In this document: piece after piece, positions 8,628-15,899 of the stretch
How positions within the stretch are numbered: the stretch's first letter is position 1
Layout: every line of letters starts with the position of its first letter
Origin: Halobacterium salinarum DSM 3754
GTDB lineage: Archaea; Halobacteriota; Halobacteria; Halobacteriales; Halobacteriaceae
Direction: 5' to 3'
Length of the DNA stretch: 64,000 nt
NCBI RefSeq assembly: GCF_008124605.1
Contig: NZ_VRYN01000002.1
Coordinates: forward strand, 434,001 to 498,000
The notes under the pieces: generated by a model
Told to the model about the DNA's origin: nothing
Databases searched by the model: none
The model's input: the letters and a program-made list of their open reading frames with translations, nothing else
Position numbers and translations under genes: made by a program

Positions 8628-9562
8628 CCCTGGGCGTCGTCGACCGCACGCTGTGCGCGCTGTTCGCCCGCCACGCCGACCGCGACCGCCACACCACCAC
8701 CCGCACGCGGTACCGGGAGGCGCGGCCCGGTGTCGGGTTCGGTGCGTTCGTCGCACGTGTGTACGCAGTGTCGTGGCTCGCGTGTGCGGCCGTCGGGGCC
8801 GCGGTCAGTGTCGGCGGCGTCGCGTCCGGGGTGCGCGTGCCGGTGCTGAACGAGGGCCAGCAGGTGGCGGGCTGGCTGGCCTGTGGGGCGCTCGTCGGCG
8901 CGGCGGCGAAGCGCGCAACCGTCCGGGCGGGCGACCGGTATCTGGCCTGGCGGGCGGGCCTGCGGCGGGCCGCGATCCGCGCCACGCTCCCGGGCGCGGT
9001 CCGGTATCTGTCGGTGTTGGCGTCGGGCACCCCCAGCGAGCGCGATCTGCTGGCGCGTGCCGCGGCCCGAACCGGGGCCTACGGGGAGACGGCGGCGGCG
9101 TTTCGCGGCGTGCTCGCCACCGCGGACCTCACCGGCAGCGTCGACCGCGGACTCCGCGTTGCGGCCCGCGACACGCCCAGTCAGGCGCTGCTCGCGCCGT
9201 TCCTCGTGAAGTTCCGGGAGCACGCCGCCCAGGGACCGGACGCACTCAGGCAGTATCTCGACATGGAGGCGCGGATGCTCGCTGACAGCCGCGAACGCGC
9301 CCAAGAGCGCGCGGCAAGCGCCCTGGAGTTGGTCGCAGAGCTGTTCGTGGTGGTGTTGGTGCTCCCGGTGTTGGTGGCGATCATCACGACTGTAGTGGGC
9401 GTGCTCGAGCCGGGGTTCAGCGCGCCGATCGCGGTCCCGCACACCACCCACACCACGACGGTGCGGGCGCTGCTCGTGTACGGCAGCGCGGCGTTCGTCC
9501 TGGGTGTGGGCGCGCTGGCGGCGTGGCTGGTCGGTGCGCTGCGGCCGCGCGGGCTCACCTAG
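8624..9562 (+). CDS. pilC: type IV pilus membrane platform protein PilC, N-terminal part
   Basis: A 312-residue integral membrane protein starting at a GTG that overlaps the pilB stop. It contains one T2SF (GspF/TadC) domain: early helices around 'VYAVSWLACAAVGAAVSVGG' and 'VAGWLACGALVGAA', a cytosolic helical region (ARAAARTGAYGETAAAFRGV...TPSQALLAPFLVKFREH), then helices 'LFVVVLVLPVLVAIITTVVGVL' and 'LLVYGSAAFVLGVGALAAWLVG'. PilC anchors the ATPase at the membrane. It stops at TAG 9560-9562; the next pilC part continues in the same frame after ten codons. Haloarchaeal PilC proteins usually carry both T2SF domains in a single chain, so this could be a split gene or an in-frame nonsense mutation. 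Confidence 0.8.
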   Translation: MTLGVVDRTLCALFARHADRDRHTTTRTRYREARPGVGFGAFVARVYAVSWLACAAVGAAVSVGGVASGVRVPVLNEGQQVAGWLACGALVGAAAKRATVRAGDRYLAWRAGLRRAAIRATLPGAVRYLSVLASGTPSERDLLARAAARTGAYGETAAAFRGVLATADLTGSVDRGLRVAARDTPSQALLAPFLVKFREHAAQGPDALRQYLDMEARMLADSRERAQERAASALELVAELFVVVLVLPVLVAIITTVVGVLEPGFSAPIAVPHTTHTTTVRALLVYGSAAFVLGVGALAAWLVGALRPRGLT

Positions 9563-9592
9563 AACGCGCACCGACGGTCGCGGGGGGTCGCC

Positions 9593-10456
9593 ATGCTCAC
9601 GAACGCGCCCCGGAACCCGGCGGACACGGCGGTCGTCGCCGCGCTGCCGAGCGTCGGGGTCGCGTGCTGGCTGGCGGCCCACGAACTGGGCGCGGTGAAC
9701 GCAGTCCTGATGGGGTACGTGGCGTTCGCGCTCCCGGTCGGGGCGGTGGCCGCCCGGCGCGCCCGCATCGACGACGCGAAAGACCGCGAGCTGCAGGCGT
9801 TCGTGCACGCGGTCGCGGGCCACGTCGGCCTCGGTCGGCCGTTCGGCGGCGCCGTCTCGCGGGTCGCCCGCGGCGTCGATCTGGGGGCGCTGAACCCCGA
9901 CGTCGACGACCTCGCGGTCGCGCTCGCAGCGACCACGACGCCGCGGGCCGGCGGGGTCAGGCGCGCCGCGCTCGCGGGGTTCGTCGAGCGCGTCGATACC
10001 CAGCTTGCGGCCCAGACGGTCGGCCTCGTTTCGGGGGCCCTCGACGCGGGCAGCGACGCCGACGCCACGTTCGAAGCGCTCCAGTCGGAGGTGGGGCGAC
10101 TCTACCACGAGAAGCGGTCGGTGCGCTCGCGGCTGCTCGTGTACGTCGCCGTCGGCTGGACGACCGCGCTGCTGGTCGTCGGCATCACTGTCGCGGTCAG
10201 CCACACCGTGCTGGGGAGTTTCACGCAGCTGTCGGCGGTGTCGGACGCCGCCAGCGCGGGCGGGCTGTCGATCGACCCGCGCGCCGTGGACGTGGCCCGC
10301 GACCGGTTCCGGTTCTACGTCGTCACGCAGGCCACGATGCTGGCCTGTGGCTGGTTCGCGGGCGCAGCCAGCCGTGGGCGGTACAGCGCGGTGCTGCATT
10401 CGGGGGTGCTCGTCGCGGTCGCGTACGCCGTCTTCACCGGGGTGGGGCTGGGATGA
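9593..10456 (+). CDS. pilC: type IV pilus membrane platform protein PilC, C-terminal part
   Basis: A 287-residue membrane protein with a second T2SF domain: HVGLGRPFGGAVSRVARGVDLG..DDLAVALAATTTPRAGGVRR, then 'RLLVYVAVGWTTALLVVGITVAVS', 'FYVVTQATMLACGWFAGAAS' and 'SGVLVAVAYAVFTGVGLG'. It lies in the same frame as the preceding gene, separated by one TAG and ten sense codons; joined, the two would give about 610 residues, the size expected for a two-domain PilC. Its own ATG (9593) could allow separate translation. TadB/TadC-like two-gene arrangements exist, so a genuine split is possible. The stop overlaps the next gene's ATG (ATGA). Confidence 0.75.
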   Translation: MLTNAPRNPADTAVVAALPSVGVACWLAAHELGAVNAVLMGYVAFALPVGAVAARRARIDDAKDRELQAFVHAVAGHVGLGRPFGGAVSRVARGVDLGALNPDVDDLAVALAATTTPRAGGVRRAALAGFVERVDTQLAAQTVGLVSGALDAGSDADATFEALQSEVGRLYHEKRSVRSRLLVYVAVGWTTALLVVGITVAVSHTVLGSFTQLSAVSDAASAGGLSIDPRAVDVARDRFRFYVVTQATMLACGWFAGAASRGRYSAVLHSGVLVAVAYAVFTGVGLG

Positions 10457-11175
10457 CGCGCGGACAGTCGGCGGTCGTCGGCGTTGCCGTGTTGGTGGCT
10501 GCGACCGTGGTCGCGGTGGCCGCGCTCACGGCGAGCGTCGGCACCGTCGTGACCGAGCACGCCGCGGCGGCCGACAGCCGCCGTGTCGCCGCCGACCTGC
10601 GGACGGCGCTCCACCCGGCGCGGACGACCGGAACCACGACCGGTCGCGTCGCGTTCGCGCGCGGCCGGCTGGCGCTCCAACCCCGGGACGTGCGCGTCCT
10701 GAACGAGACGGGGCCGGTCGCGACAGTGCACGCGAACGCGCTCCGGTTCTCGACGGGCCGCCACACCGTCACCTATCTCGCCGGCGGTGTGCTCACGTCG
10801 GCCACGGCGCGGACAACCTGGGACGCCCCGGTGGCAGTGCGTGCGGACGCCGACAGCCTGGTGGTCGGCGTGCCCGCGCTCCGCGGGTCGGTCTCGATCG
10901 CCGCCGGCCGCACAGCCCGTGGGGACGGCGCTGCCCGGTGGACGTTGCGGTCGACGGTCACCCACCGCCGCCGCCGGCTCGGCGCTGGCCGCTACCGGAT
11001 CGCGATCGAAACCACGCACACCGACGCCGTCAGCGCCCGGCTGGCGGCGGCCGGCGCGACCGCGACGACGGTCCGGGCGTTCGACGACGACGGCGTTCCG
11101 AGCGTCGTCGCCGCGATCCCGGGACGACCGACGGGCACACTGCTCGTGCACGAAACGACGGTGAGCGTCTCGTGA
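10453..11175 (+). CDS. pilin-like protein, R-G-Q prepilin-type N-terminus (1 of 5)
   Basis: A 240-residue protein beginning MTRGQSAVVGVAVLVAAT. The short basic head, the Gly-Gln pair and the following ~25-residue hydrophobic helix look like an archaeal class III (PibD-processed) signal cut between G4 and Q5. The remainder is beta-rich with repeats of short strands (VRVLNETGPVATVHANALRFSTG) and no cysteine. ATGA overlap with pilC and GTGA overlap with the next gene show tight coupling. It resembles haloarchaeal DUF7289-type pilin-like proteins. Likely a minor pilin or pseudopilin of the system; this is inferred from the signal and operon. Confidence 0.6.
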   Translation: MTRGQSAVVGVAVLVAATVVAVAALTASVGTVVTEHAAAADSRRVAADLRTALHPARTTGTTTGRVAFARGRLALQPRDVRVLNETGPVATVHANALRFSTGRHTVTYLAGGVLTSATARTTWDAPVAVRADADSLVVGVPALRGSVSIAAGRTARGDGAARWTLRSTVTHRRRRLGAGRYRIAIETTHTDAVSARLAAAGATATTVRAFDDDGVPSVVAAIPGRPTGTLLVHETTVSVS

Positions 11176-11675
11176 CCCGGCATCGCGCGAGCGCACCGGT
11201 CGTGGGCAAGGCCGCGGAAGCGGGCATCGGGGTGCTGGTGATCGCGGTGTTCACCACCACGCTGTGCGGTGGCGTGGTGCCGGACGCGCGGACCGCGGCG
11301 GCCAGCGCGGTGGCGGACCGGGCGCTCGAACACGCCGCCGCCGGCGTCGAGGCGAGCGTGCCGCCGCCACGGGAACACGCGCGTGTTGTGCGCCGCGTGT
11401 CGGTGCCGGCGACGATCCGCCATCGCGGGTACACGATCACCGCGACGAACCGGACGCTGCGCCTCCGCCACCCCACGCCGGGCGTCGGTGGCACCACGCC
11501 GCTGGTGCTCCCGGCGCGCGTGGACCGCGTGCGTGGCGACTGGCAGCCCGGCCACCGCGCCAACACCACCTGGGTTGTGCGCGTGTGCACGCCGGAGTCC
11601 GGCGGCGACCTGGTCGTTGTGCTGGCGTCGCGCCGGGCCGGCGACGCGGGAACGAGGCCGGGGTGTTCGGCGTGA
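11172..11675 (+). CDS. small membrane-anchored pilus-operon protein (DUF7266-like, 2 of 5)
   Basis: A 167-residue protein from a GTG overlapping the previous stop. The N-terminus VTRHRASAPVVGKAAEAGIGVLVIAVFTTTL has a basic head and one hydrophobic helix (about residues 17-35) but, unlike its neighbours, lacks the R-G-Q motif. The rest is a single soluble domain with two cysteines (about residues 138 and 165) that might pair outside the cell. The stop overlaps the next ATG. Its role as a minor pilin or assembly factor is inferred only from position and topology. Confidence 0.55.
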   Translation: MTRHRASAPVVGKAAEAGIGVLVIAVFTTTLCGGVVPDARTAAASAVADRALEHAAAGVEASVPPPREHARVVRRVSVPATIRHRGYTITATNRTLRLRHPTPGVGGTTPLVLPARVDRVRGDWQPGHRANTTWVVRVCTPESGGDLVVVLASRRAGDAGTRPGCSA

Positions 11676-12352
11676 TGCAGCGCGGGCAAGCGAACCTGGT
11701 GGCGCTTGTGGTGGGCGTTCTGCTCGTCGGCGCGGCTGTGACGCTGGCGGTGGGGGCCGGGGCCGACGCGTTCGCGCGCGCCGACAGGTCGCCCGCGGAG
11801 GCACGGCTGGCCGCATCGCTCGCCGACCGCCTGGTGTCGCCGCGCGGACCGCTGGCGGCGCGCGAGAACGTCGTGCGCGCGGACGCAGTGGCGAACGTGA
11901 CGGGCGACGTCTGTCCGGCGACCACGGCCTGTCGAGTCACCGTCGGCGACACGACAGTGGCTGCAGCGGGGACGCCCGCGGGCGGCACAACGGTGCGACG
12001 CATCGTCGTTGTCGCCGACACGCACTCCCAAACGCGCACTGGCAGGGCGACGCGACTGTCCGGCGGCGGCCCCGCGCTGTCGCTTCCCCGTGGGACGACC
12101 ACAGGGTCGCTTACGATCCGTGCGCCGGACTGTGCGCGCGTGCGGACCGTTCGCGCCGGCGGCCGCGTCATCCTGCACGCGCCGCGTGGGCTCAACGGAA
12201 CCTACCGGGTGTCCCCGCCGGGGGGCGAGGGCACGGCGCTCTCGTTCACCGGCCGGGACTGCCGGCCGCCCCAGCCGGTCGCGGCTGTGGTGCGCGTCGA
12301 AGCCGTGAGGATCACCGAGCCCGCAGTCATGGCGGTGACAGTCGATGCCTGA
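11675..12352 (+). CDS. pilin-like protein, R-G-Q N-terminus (DUF7263-like, 3 of 5)
   Basis: A 225-residue protein beginning MQRGQANLVALVVGVLLVGA: basic head, Gly-Gln and a hydrophobic helix, as expected of a prepilin cut between G4 and Q5. The outer domain is beta-rich and has four cysteines (VCPATTACRV, DCARV, DCRPP), an even number that could form two disulfides. The ATG overlaps the stop of the previous gene; a GTG one codon upstream is an alternative. The 3' end overlaps the start of the next gene by 8 bp. Confidence 0.6.
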   Translation: MQRGQANLVALVVGVLLVGAAVTLAVGAGADAFARADRSPAEARLAASLADRLVSPRGPLAARENVVRADAVANVTGDVCPATTACRVTVGDTTVAAAGTPAGGTTVRRIVVVADTHSQTRTGRATRLSGGGPALSLPRGTTTGSLTIRAPDCARVRTVRAGGRVILHAPRGLNGTYRVSPPGGEGTALSFTGRDCRPPQPVAAVVRVEAVRITEPAVMAVTVDA

Positions 12353-12713
12353 ACGGGGCCGTCGCGGCCAGGCGTCGCTGCCGGCCGTCGAAGCGGCGAT
12401 CGGTGTGTTCGTGATCCTCGCCGTGGCGGCCACGTTCACGGTGGGCGTCCCCGGCGACGGCGGGCACACGCGGACGGCGCAGCTGGATCGGTACGCCGCC
12501 GACGCCGCGACGATCATCGAGACGACGCCGCCACACGGGAGTGGGTCCCGGATCGACGACCGTCTGAGACGACTGCTGCCGGCGTCCGTGCTGTTCAGTG
12601 TGGACACCACCAGCGGGCGGCTCGGACGGCAGCCACCGCGGACAGCACCGACGGGGCGCGCCACCGTCCACAGGGCCAACGGCACGGTCACGCTGCGGGT
12701 GTGGGACGCATGA
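12345..12713 (+). CDS. pilin-like protein, R-G-Q N-terminus (DUF7262-like, 4 of 5)
   Basis: A 122-residue protein starting MPERGRRGQASLPAVEAAIG. Cutting between G8 and Q9 would leave Q-A-S-L-P-A-V-E followed by a hydrophobic helix. This is very close to the Gln(+1), Ser(+3), Glu pattern of archaeal prepilins of the DUF361 type, making it the most pilin-like of the five. The mature part is only about 85 residues beyond the helix, with no cysteine. Overlaps both neighbours (8 bp at the start, ATGA at the end). Confidence 0.65.
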   Translation: MPERGRRGQASLPAVEAAIGVFVILAVAATFTVGVPGDGGHTRTAQLDRYAADAATIIETTPPHGSGSRIDDRLRRLLPASVLFSVDTTSGRLGRQPPRTAPTGRATVHRANGTVTLRVWDA

Positions 12714-13378
12714 CCCAGCGCGGCCAGTTCGTGCTCGCGGGGGCTGCGGTCGCGGCGCTCGCGCTCGCATCGGTGGCGGTCGCGTACCTCCAGTTCGGAT
12801 ACGCCCCGTCGGTGGCGACGCCACGGCCGACCCCGAGCAGCCAGGCAGCCACCACGGTTGAGCGCGCTGTGGCGGCGGCGGCCACCGGCGCAACCGGCGT
12901 GCCGTGGGCGCAGCGGCGGCGGACGCTCACCCGCGTGCAGGGAGCGCTCGCTCAGCCGCCGCCGGCCACCGCCGGGGGCGCGGCCGCCCTCGAGGTGACT
13001 GGGAACGCGACCGCGGCGGCCGGCGTCGACTGTCCGACCGGCCGCGGCCGTCGGTTCGGGGGCTGCGTCCGTGCGGGCGGGGTTGTCGTGCAGCGGCGGG
13101 CGGCCGAGGCGGTGGTGGTGGCGGTGGCGTACGACATCCGCGTGAGGACAGTGACCACGAGCACGGAGTGGACGCGGGTACAGCGGCCGGGGTGTTGGCT
13201 GCCGAACGGCTGTCAGTCGGGGGCATCGCCGTCGTCGGCCGGCGGCGACGAGCGGAGGGCGGCCGCCACGGTCCAGGCGTCGGTGGGAAGCGATGCGAGG
13301 CGCGCGTCGGCGTCGCTGCGGGCGTCCTCGATCGCGTCGTCGGGCGCGCCAAAGGTGTGGGTTCGGCACTGCTCGTAG
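12710..13378 (+). CDS. pilin-like protein, R-G-Q N-terminus (DUF7261-like, 5 of 5)
   Basis: About 222 residues beginning MTQRGQFVLAGAAVAALALA, again a basic head, Gly-Gln and one hydrophobic helix. The outer domain contains four cysteines (DCPTG, GGCVR, PGCWLPNGC). ATGA overlap with the previous gene fixes the start. The last ~55 codons run over the 3' end of a convergent gene (13213-13734), a 166-bp antisense overlap. The tail past 'GCQSGASPS' is Ala/Ser/Arg-rich and does not look like a folded domain, so the real end or the reading frame near 13,210 deserves checking. Confidence 0.55.
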   Translation: MTQRGQFVLAGAAVAALALASVAVAYLQFGYAPSVATPRPTPSSQAATTVERAVAAAATGATGVPWAQRRRTLTRVQGALAQPPPATAGGAAALEVTGNATAAAGVDCPTGRGRRFGGCVRAGGVVVQRRAAEAVVVAVAYDIRVRTVTTSTEWTRVQRPGCWLPNGCQSGASPSSAGGDERRAAATVQASVGSDARRASASLRASSIASSGAPKVWVRHCS

Positions 13379-13734
13379 AGGGCCGTGACCGACTGGTGGT
13401 ACGCTGCGGTGGTGCGGGCCTGCGCGACCGCCTCCCGGATCGACTCCGGGGCCGCCTCTCGCGGCGGCGGGCACTCGATGTCGCCGGCTGGCGTCCCCAC
13501 GCCAACCACGACCGCTGCCGGCGGGGCGGCGTCCCGGATCGCCGTGACGACGGCCTGGGGGTCGGCAACTGCGGGCGCATCGACGACCACCACGGCGGGG
13601 TCGTGGGCGGCGATGGCGTCGGTGAGTGCAGCCGTGGTGGCTGTCGCTGTTGGCCCATCCAGGACGTCGCACAGTGCAGACGGTGTGTCGTCTGCAACCA
13701 CTAGCGTCACGGCCGACTGGTTCGGGTCACGCAC
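13213..13734 (-). CDS. receiver-like protein of unknown function
   Basis: A 173-residue protein from a GTG start at 13732-13734. The first ~110 residues alternate beta strands and helices (AVTLVVADDTPSALCDVL, PAVVVVDAPAVADP, PPAAVVVGVGTPAG), reminiscent of a response-regulator receiver but without a clear phospho-acceptor Asp/Lys set. The second part is helical (REAVAQARTTAAYHQSVTALYEQCRTHTFGAPDD), recalling the coiled HalX-type tail. The only longer in-frame start (13911) adds arginine-rich translation of the divergent promoter. Overlaps the last pilin-like gene by 166 bp. No confident family. Confidence 0.5.
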   Translation of the reverse strand: MRDPNQSAVTLVVADDTPSALCDVLDGPTATATTAALTDAIAAHDPAVVVVDAPAVADPQAVVTAIRDAAPPAAVVVGVGTPAGDIECPPPREAAPESIREAVAQARTTAAYHQSVTALYEQCRTHTFGAPDDAIEDARSDADARLASLPTDAWTVAAALRSSPPADDGDAPD

Positions 13735-13738
13735 GGGA

Positions 13739-13763
13739 ATATTTTTGGATTTCACTGGTGAAA
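13739..13763. promoter_or_regulatory. AT-rich promoter patch with TTTCAC-TG-GTGAAA palindrome
   Basis: Between divergent genes 13734 (minus) and 13887 (plus), the stretch AATATTTTTGG next to the 14-bp inverted repeat TTTCACTGGTGAAA (13750-13763) stands out from the GC-rich surroundings. The palindrome begins 16 bp upstream of the minus-strand GTG and could be an operator or part of a bidirectional promoter. No regulator is assigned. Confidence 0.4.
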
Positions 13764-13886
13764 AGAGTGGGACGGAACGCCGATAGCGCTGCGGTGGCGG
13801 GTCGAAACGCGTCGCGGTGGAGCCACGCGCTAATCGACGGGCAAAAGGCAACCGGCGGCGTGTGCCCCCACAGAGGAGAGTCCGCG

Positions 13887-14915
13887 ATGAACACAGCCCG
13901 CGTCTGGTCAACGATAGTCGGGTTCGGTGCCGCAGCGGTGGTGTTCGCGGTGTTGTTCTGGCTGATCGGCATCCAGGAGATCATCACCGCGCTGGGGCGG
14001 GCGCGCATCCCGCTGGTGGTGGTTGCGGGCGCGCTGATGCTGGGGTGGATCGTCCTCCAGGGCACGGCGCTGTGGATCGTCTGGCGGATCCTAGACATCA
14101 CCGTGTCGGTTCGGTCGGCGATCCTGGTGTTCGCGGGCACGTCGTTCGCGAACAACATCACGCCGTTCGGGCAGGCCGGCGGGGAACCGGTCGCCGCGCT
14201 GCTCACGACGAACGTCTCGGACGCCGACTACGAGACCGCGCTGGCCGCGATCGCCGGTGCCGACGCGCTGAACTTCGTGCCCTCGATCGGGCTTGCGCTC
14301 ACCGGAACGGCCGCCTACGCGATCGTGAACACGGTCTCGCCGCGGCTCCGGTCGGTCGTCGGGATCGTCGGCGCGTTCGTCCTGATCGTAGGGGGGCTGG
14401 CGGTCGCCGGGTGGCGGCTGCGGACCACCATCCAAGCCGCGGTGGTGCGGGTCGCAACGCCGGCGCTGCGGTGGCTGGCACGCGTGCTCCCGCGAGTCCC
14501 CGTGCCGTCGCCCGAACGCATCGAGGCCGGGATCGAAGAGTTCGTCGCGTCCGTCGAGCGCCTGGCCGCGGATCGAACGGGCGTCCTGAAGGTGATCGGG
14601 CTCGCGACCGCCGCGTTGCTGTGTCAAGCGATCGCGATGTGGGTGGTGTTCATCGCATTGGGGTCGCCGATCCCGATCTACGTGCCGCTGTTCGTCGTGC
14701 CCGTCGGGACCATGGCGGGCATCGGCCCGACGCCGGGCGGCCTCGGCGGCATCGAATCCGTTCACGTGGCGCTGCTGACCGCGCTCACCAGCGCCGCCGC
14801 GCCGCTGGTCGCCGCCGCCGTCGTCATCCACCGCATCGGCGGGTTCTGGCTGACGATGACGGTCGGCGGCGGATCGCTGGCGGTCCTGCGAGCCGGCGGC
14901 AGCGACGCCGACTGA
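13887..14915 (+). CDS. AglD/YbhN-type flippase-like membrane protein (UPF0104)
   Basis: A 342-residue polytopic membrane protein of the lysylphosphatidylglycerol synthase TM / AglD family. It begins with two helices (VWSTIVGFGAAAVVFAVLFWLIG; IPLVVVAGALMLGWIVLQG), then the conserved segment 'RSAILVFAGTSFANNITPFGQAGGEPVAALLTT' near 80-112, and near the C-terminus 'VPVGTMAGIGPTPGGLGGIESV' at about 275-296, both hallmarks of the family. Relatives take part in lipid-linked sugar transfer or in flipping of lipid intermediates; substrate here is unknown. Single gene with its own upstream region, divergent from the receiver-like gene. Confidence 0.8.
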   Translation: MNTARVWSTIVGFGAAAVVFAVLFWLIGIQEIITALGRARIPLVVVAGALMLGWIVLQGTALWIVWRILDITVSVRSAILVFAGTSFANNITPFGQAGGEPVAALLTTNVSDADYETALAAIAGADALNFVPSIGLALTGTAAYAIVNTVSPRLRSVVGIVGAFVLIVGGLAVAGWRLRTTIQAAVVRVATPALRWLARVLPRVPVPSPERIEAGIEEFVASVERLAADRTGVLKVIGLATAALLCQAIAMWVVFIALGSPIPIYVPLFVVPVGTMAGIGPTPGGLGGIESVHVALLTALTSAAAPLVAAAVVIHRIGGFWLTMTVGGGSLAVLRAGGSDAD

Positions 14916-15023
14916 GCGCCGACGCCACCCCGGCGGTGGCGACAGCTCCCCCACGACAAAAATGGGTATGTCCGGGATGTCGCTGCTTCAATTCAGGACC
15001 GAATTCGAGCGCGCTCGAGGGAT

Positions 15024-15305
15024 GTGGATTATCTGAATGGAGTGATGACCCGGCGAATCGCCATCGAACTCCACATCGTCAGCAAAGCCAGCGACTACGT
15101 CGAGAACGTCTCCGGCCTGACCGAGACAATCTTCACCGAACACGGAGGCCACGAGAACGAAGCCGCACTCCTCAATGAGATTCGTAAACGCGACAAGACG
15201 ATTTTCCGGATGCTCAAGGAAGTCGGCGTGCTGGATGACCCAGAGAGTCAGAAAGCGGATGCGCTCGAATCGTGGCGTTCCTTCGTAGAGGGAGAGGATT
15301 CCTGA
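15024..15305 (+). CDS. orphan ORF in a compositionally odd segment
   Basis: A 93-residue ORF (or 86 residues from the ATG at 15045: MTRRIAIELHIVSKASDY). The protein is mainly helical and acidic (ENEAALLNEIRKRDKTIFRMLKEVGVLDDPESQKADALESW) with no membrane helix or recognised motif. The DNA around it has visibly lower GC and less third-position bias than the neighbours, which suggests acquired or decaying sequence near the tRNA-Tyr gene. It could be a fragment of a larger gene. Function unknown. Confidence 0.4.
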   Translation: MDYLNGVMTRRIAIELHIVSKASDYVENVSGLTETIFTEHGGHENEAALLNEIRKRDKTIFRMLKEVGVLDDPESQKADALESWRSFVEGEDS

Positions 15306-15710
15306 GATTCACTGAGCGCGGCGAGAAAGCGATGGAGTAGCGAGCAATCGTCTTCTGCTCGATAGTTCTGGAGTCGCCTGAGAGGAGCGAAGGGGAGCGA
15401 GAGGGATAGCTGGATGATGACTCCCATCTCGGAGTGGGAGTGACCCATCAAACCCTACGGGAGTCTCTCGTACCTGAGCCGGCGTTGCTGAATTCCCGTA
15501 TTCCGAGTTTCAGACGAACCCCGATTTTGGAACCACGACACGACTCATCTACTACGCTAAGGTCTAAGCGCGTTCCTCTCTTCGGCCACGATGAACCACC
15601 AGATGGCTACGACTGGACTTGCTGATCAAGTGAACCCCGAGGCGTTTTCGGGGCAGTATAGCGCCGAATCGGGGCGTTATCCTGTGAATCTGGAAATCAG
15701 GGTGAGGAAA
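15306..15710. other. 405-bp gene-poor stretch with hairpin, between orphan ORF and tRNA-Tyr
   Basis: No convincing coding sequence on either strand; short ORFs here are unsupported and one runs into the tRNA. A clear inverted repeat ACTCCCA (15420-15426) ... TGGGAGT (15435-15441) with an 8-nt loop could form a hairpin, perhaps a terminator or the remnant of an element end. The composition is less GC-rich than the chromosome around it, continuing from the orphan ORF. No transposase fragment recognised. Confidence 0.4.
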
Positions 15711-15784
15711 TCCGCCCTCCCCGATTTGAACGGGGGGCAAGTCGATCTACAGTCGACTGCTCTACCAGTCTGAGCTAAGGGCGG
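15711..15784 (-). tRNA. tRNA-Tyr (anticodon GUA)
   Basis: A 74-nt tRNA on the minus strand. Acceptor CCGCCCT (15778-15784) pairs with AGGGCGG, discriminator A at 15711. The D arm includes TAGCTCAGACTGGTAGAGCA, the anticodon stem GTCGA/TCGAC encloses CTGTAGA (anticodon GTA), and the T arm is CCCCG-TTCAAAT-CGGGG. No encoded CCA and no intron. Confidence 0.95.
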
Positions 15785-15899
15785 ACGCACTCGTATGTAG
15801 GCTGTGGCCGAAATTTAAGGGTTGTCATTCGCGGTGGGTGGATGCCGCCCCCATGCCCAAAGCTTATCCCGGAACCGTTCAGTGATGTAGCTAGTTGCA

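Noticed and set aside
11030-13672. 880-codon minus-strand ORF opposite pilin-like genes
   Set aside because: Antisense to five overlapping genes with coherent signals; Arg/Pro low complexity.
15591-15773. Small plus-strand ORF MNHQMATTGL...
   Set aside because: Runs into the tRNA-Tyr gene; no motif.
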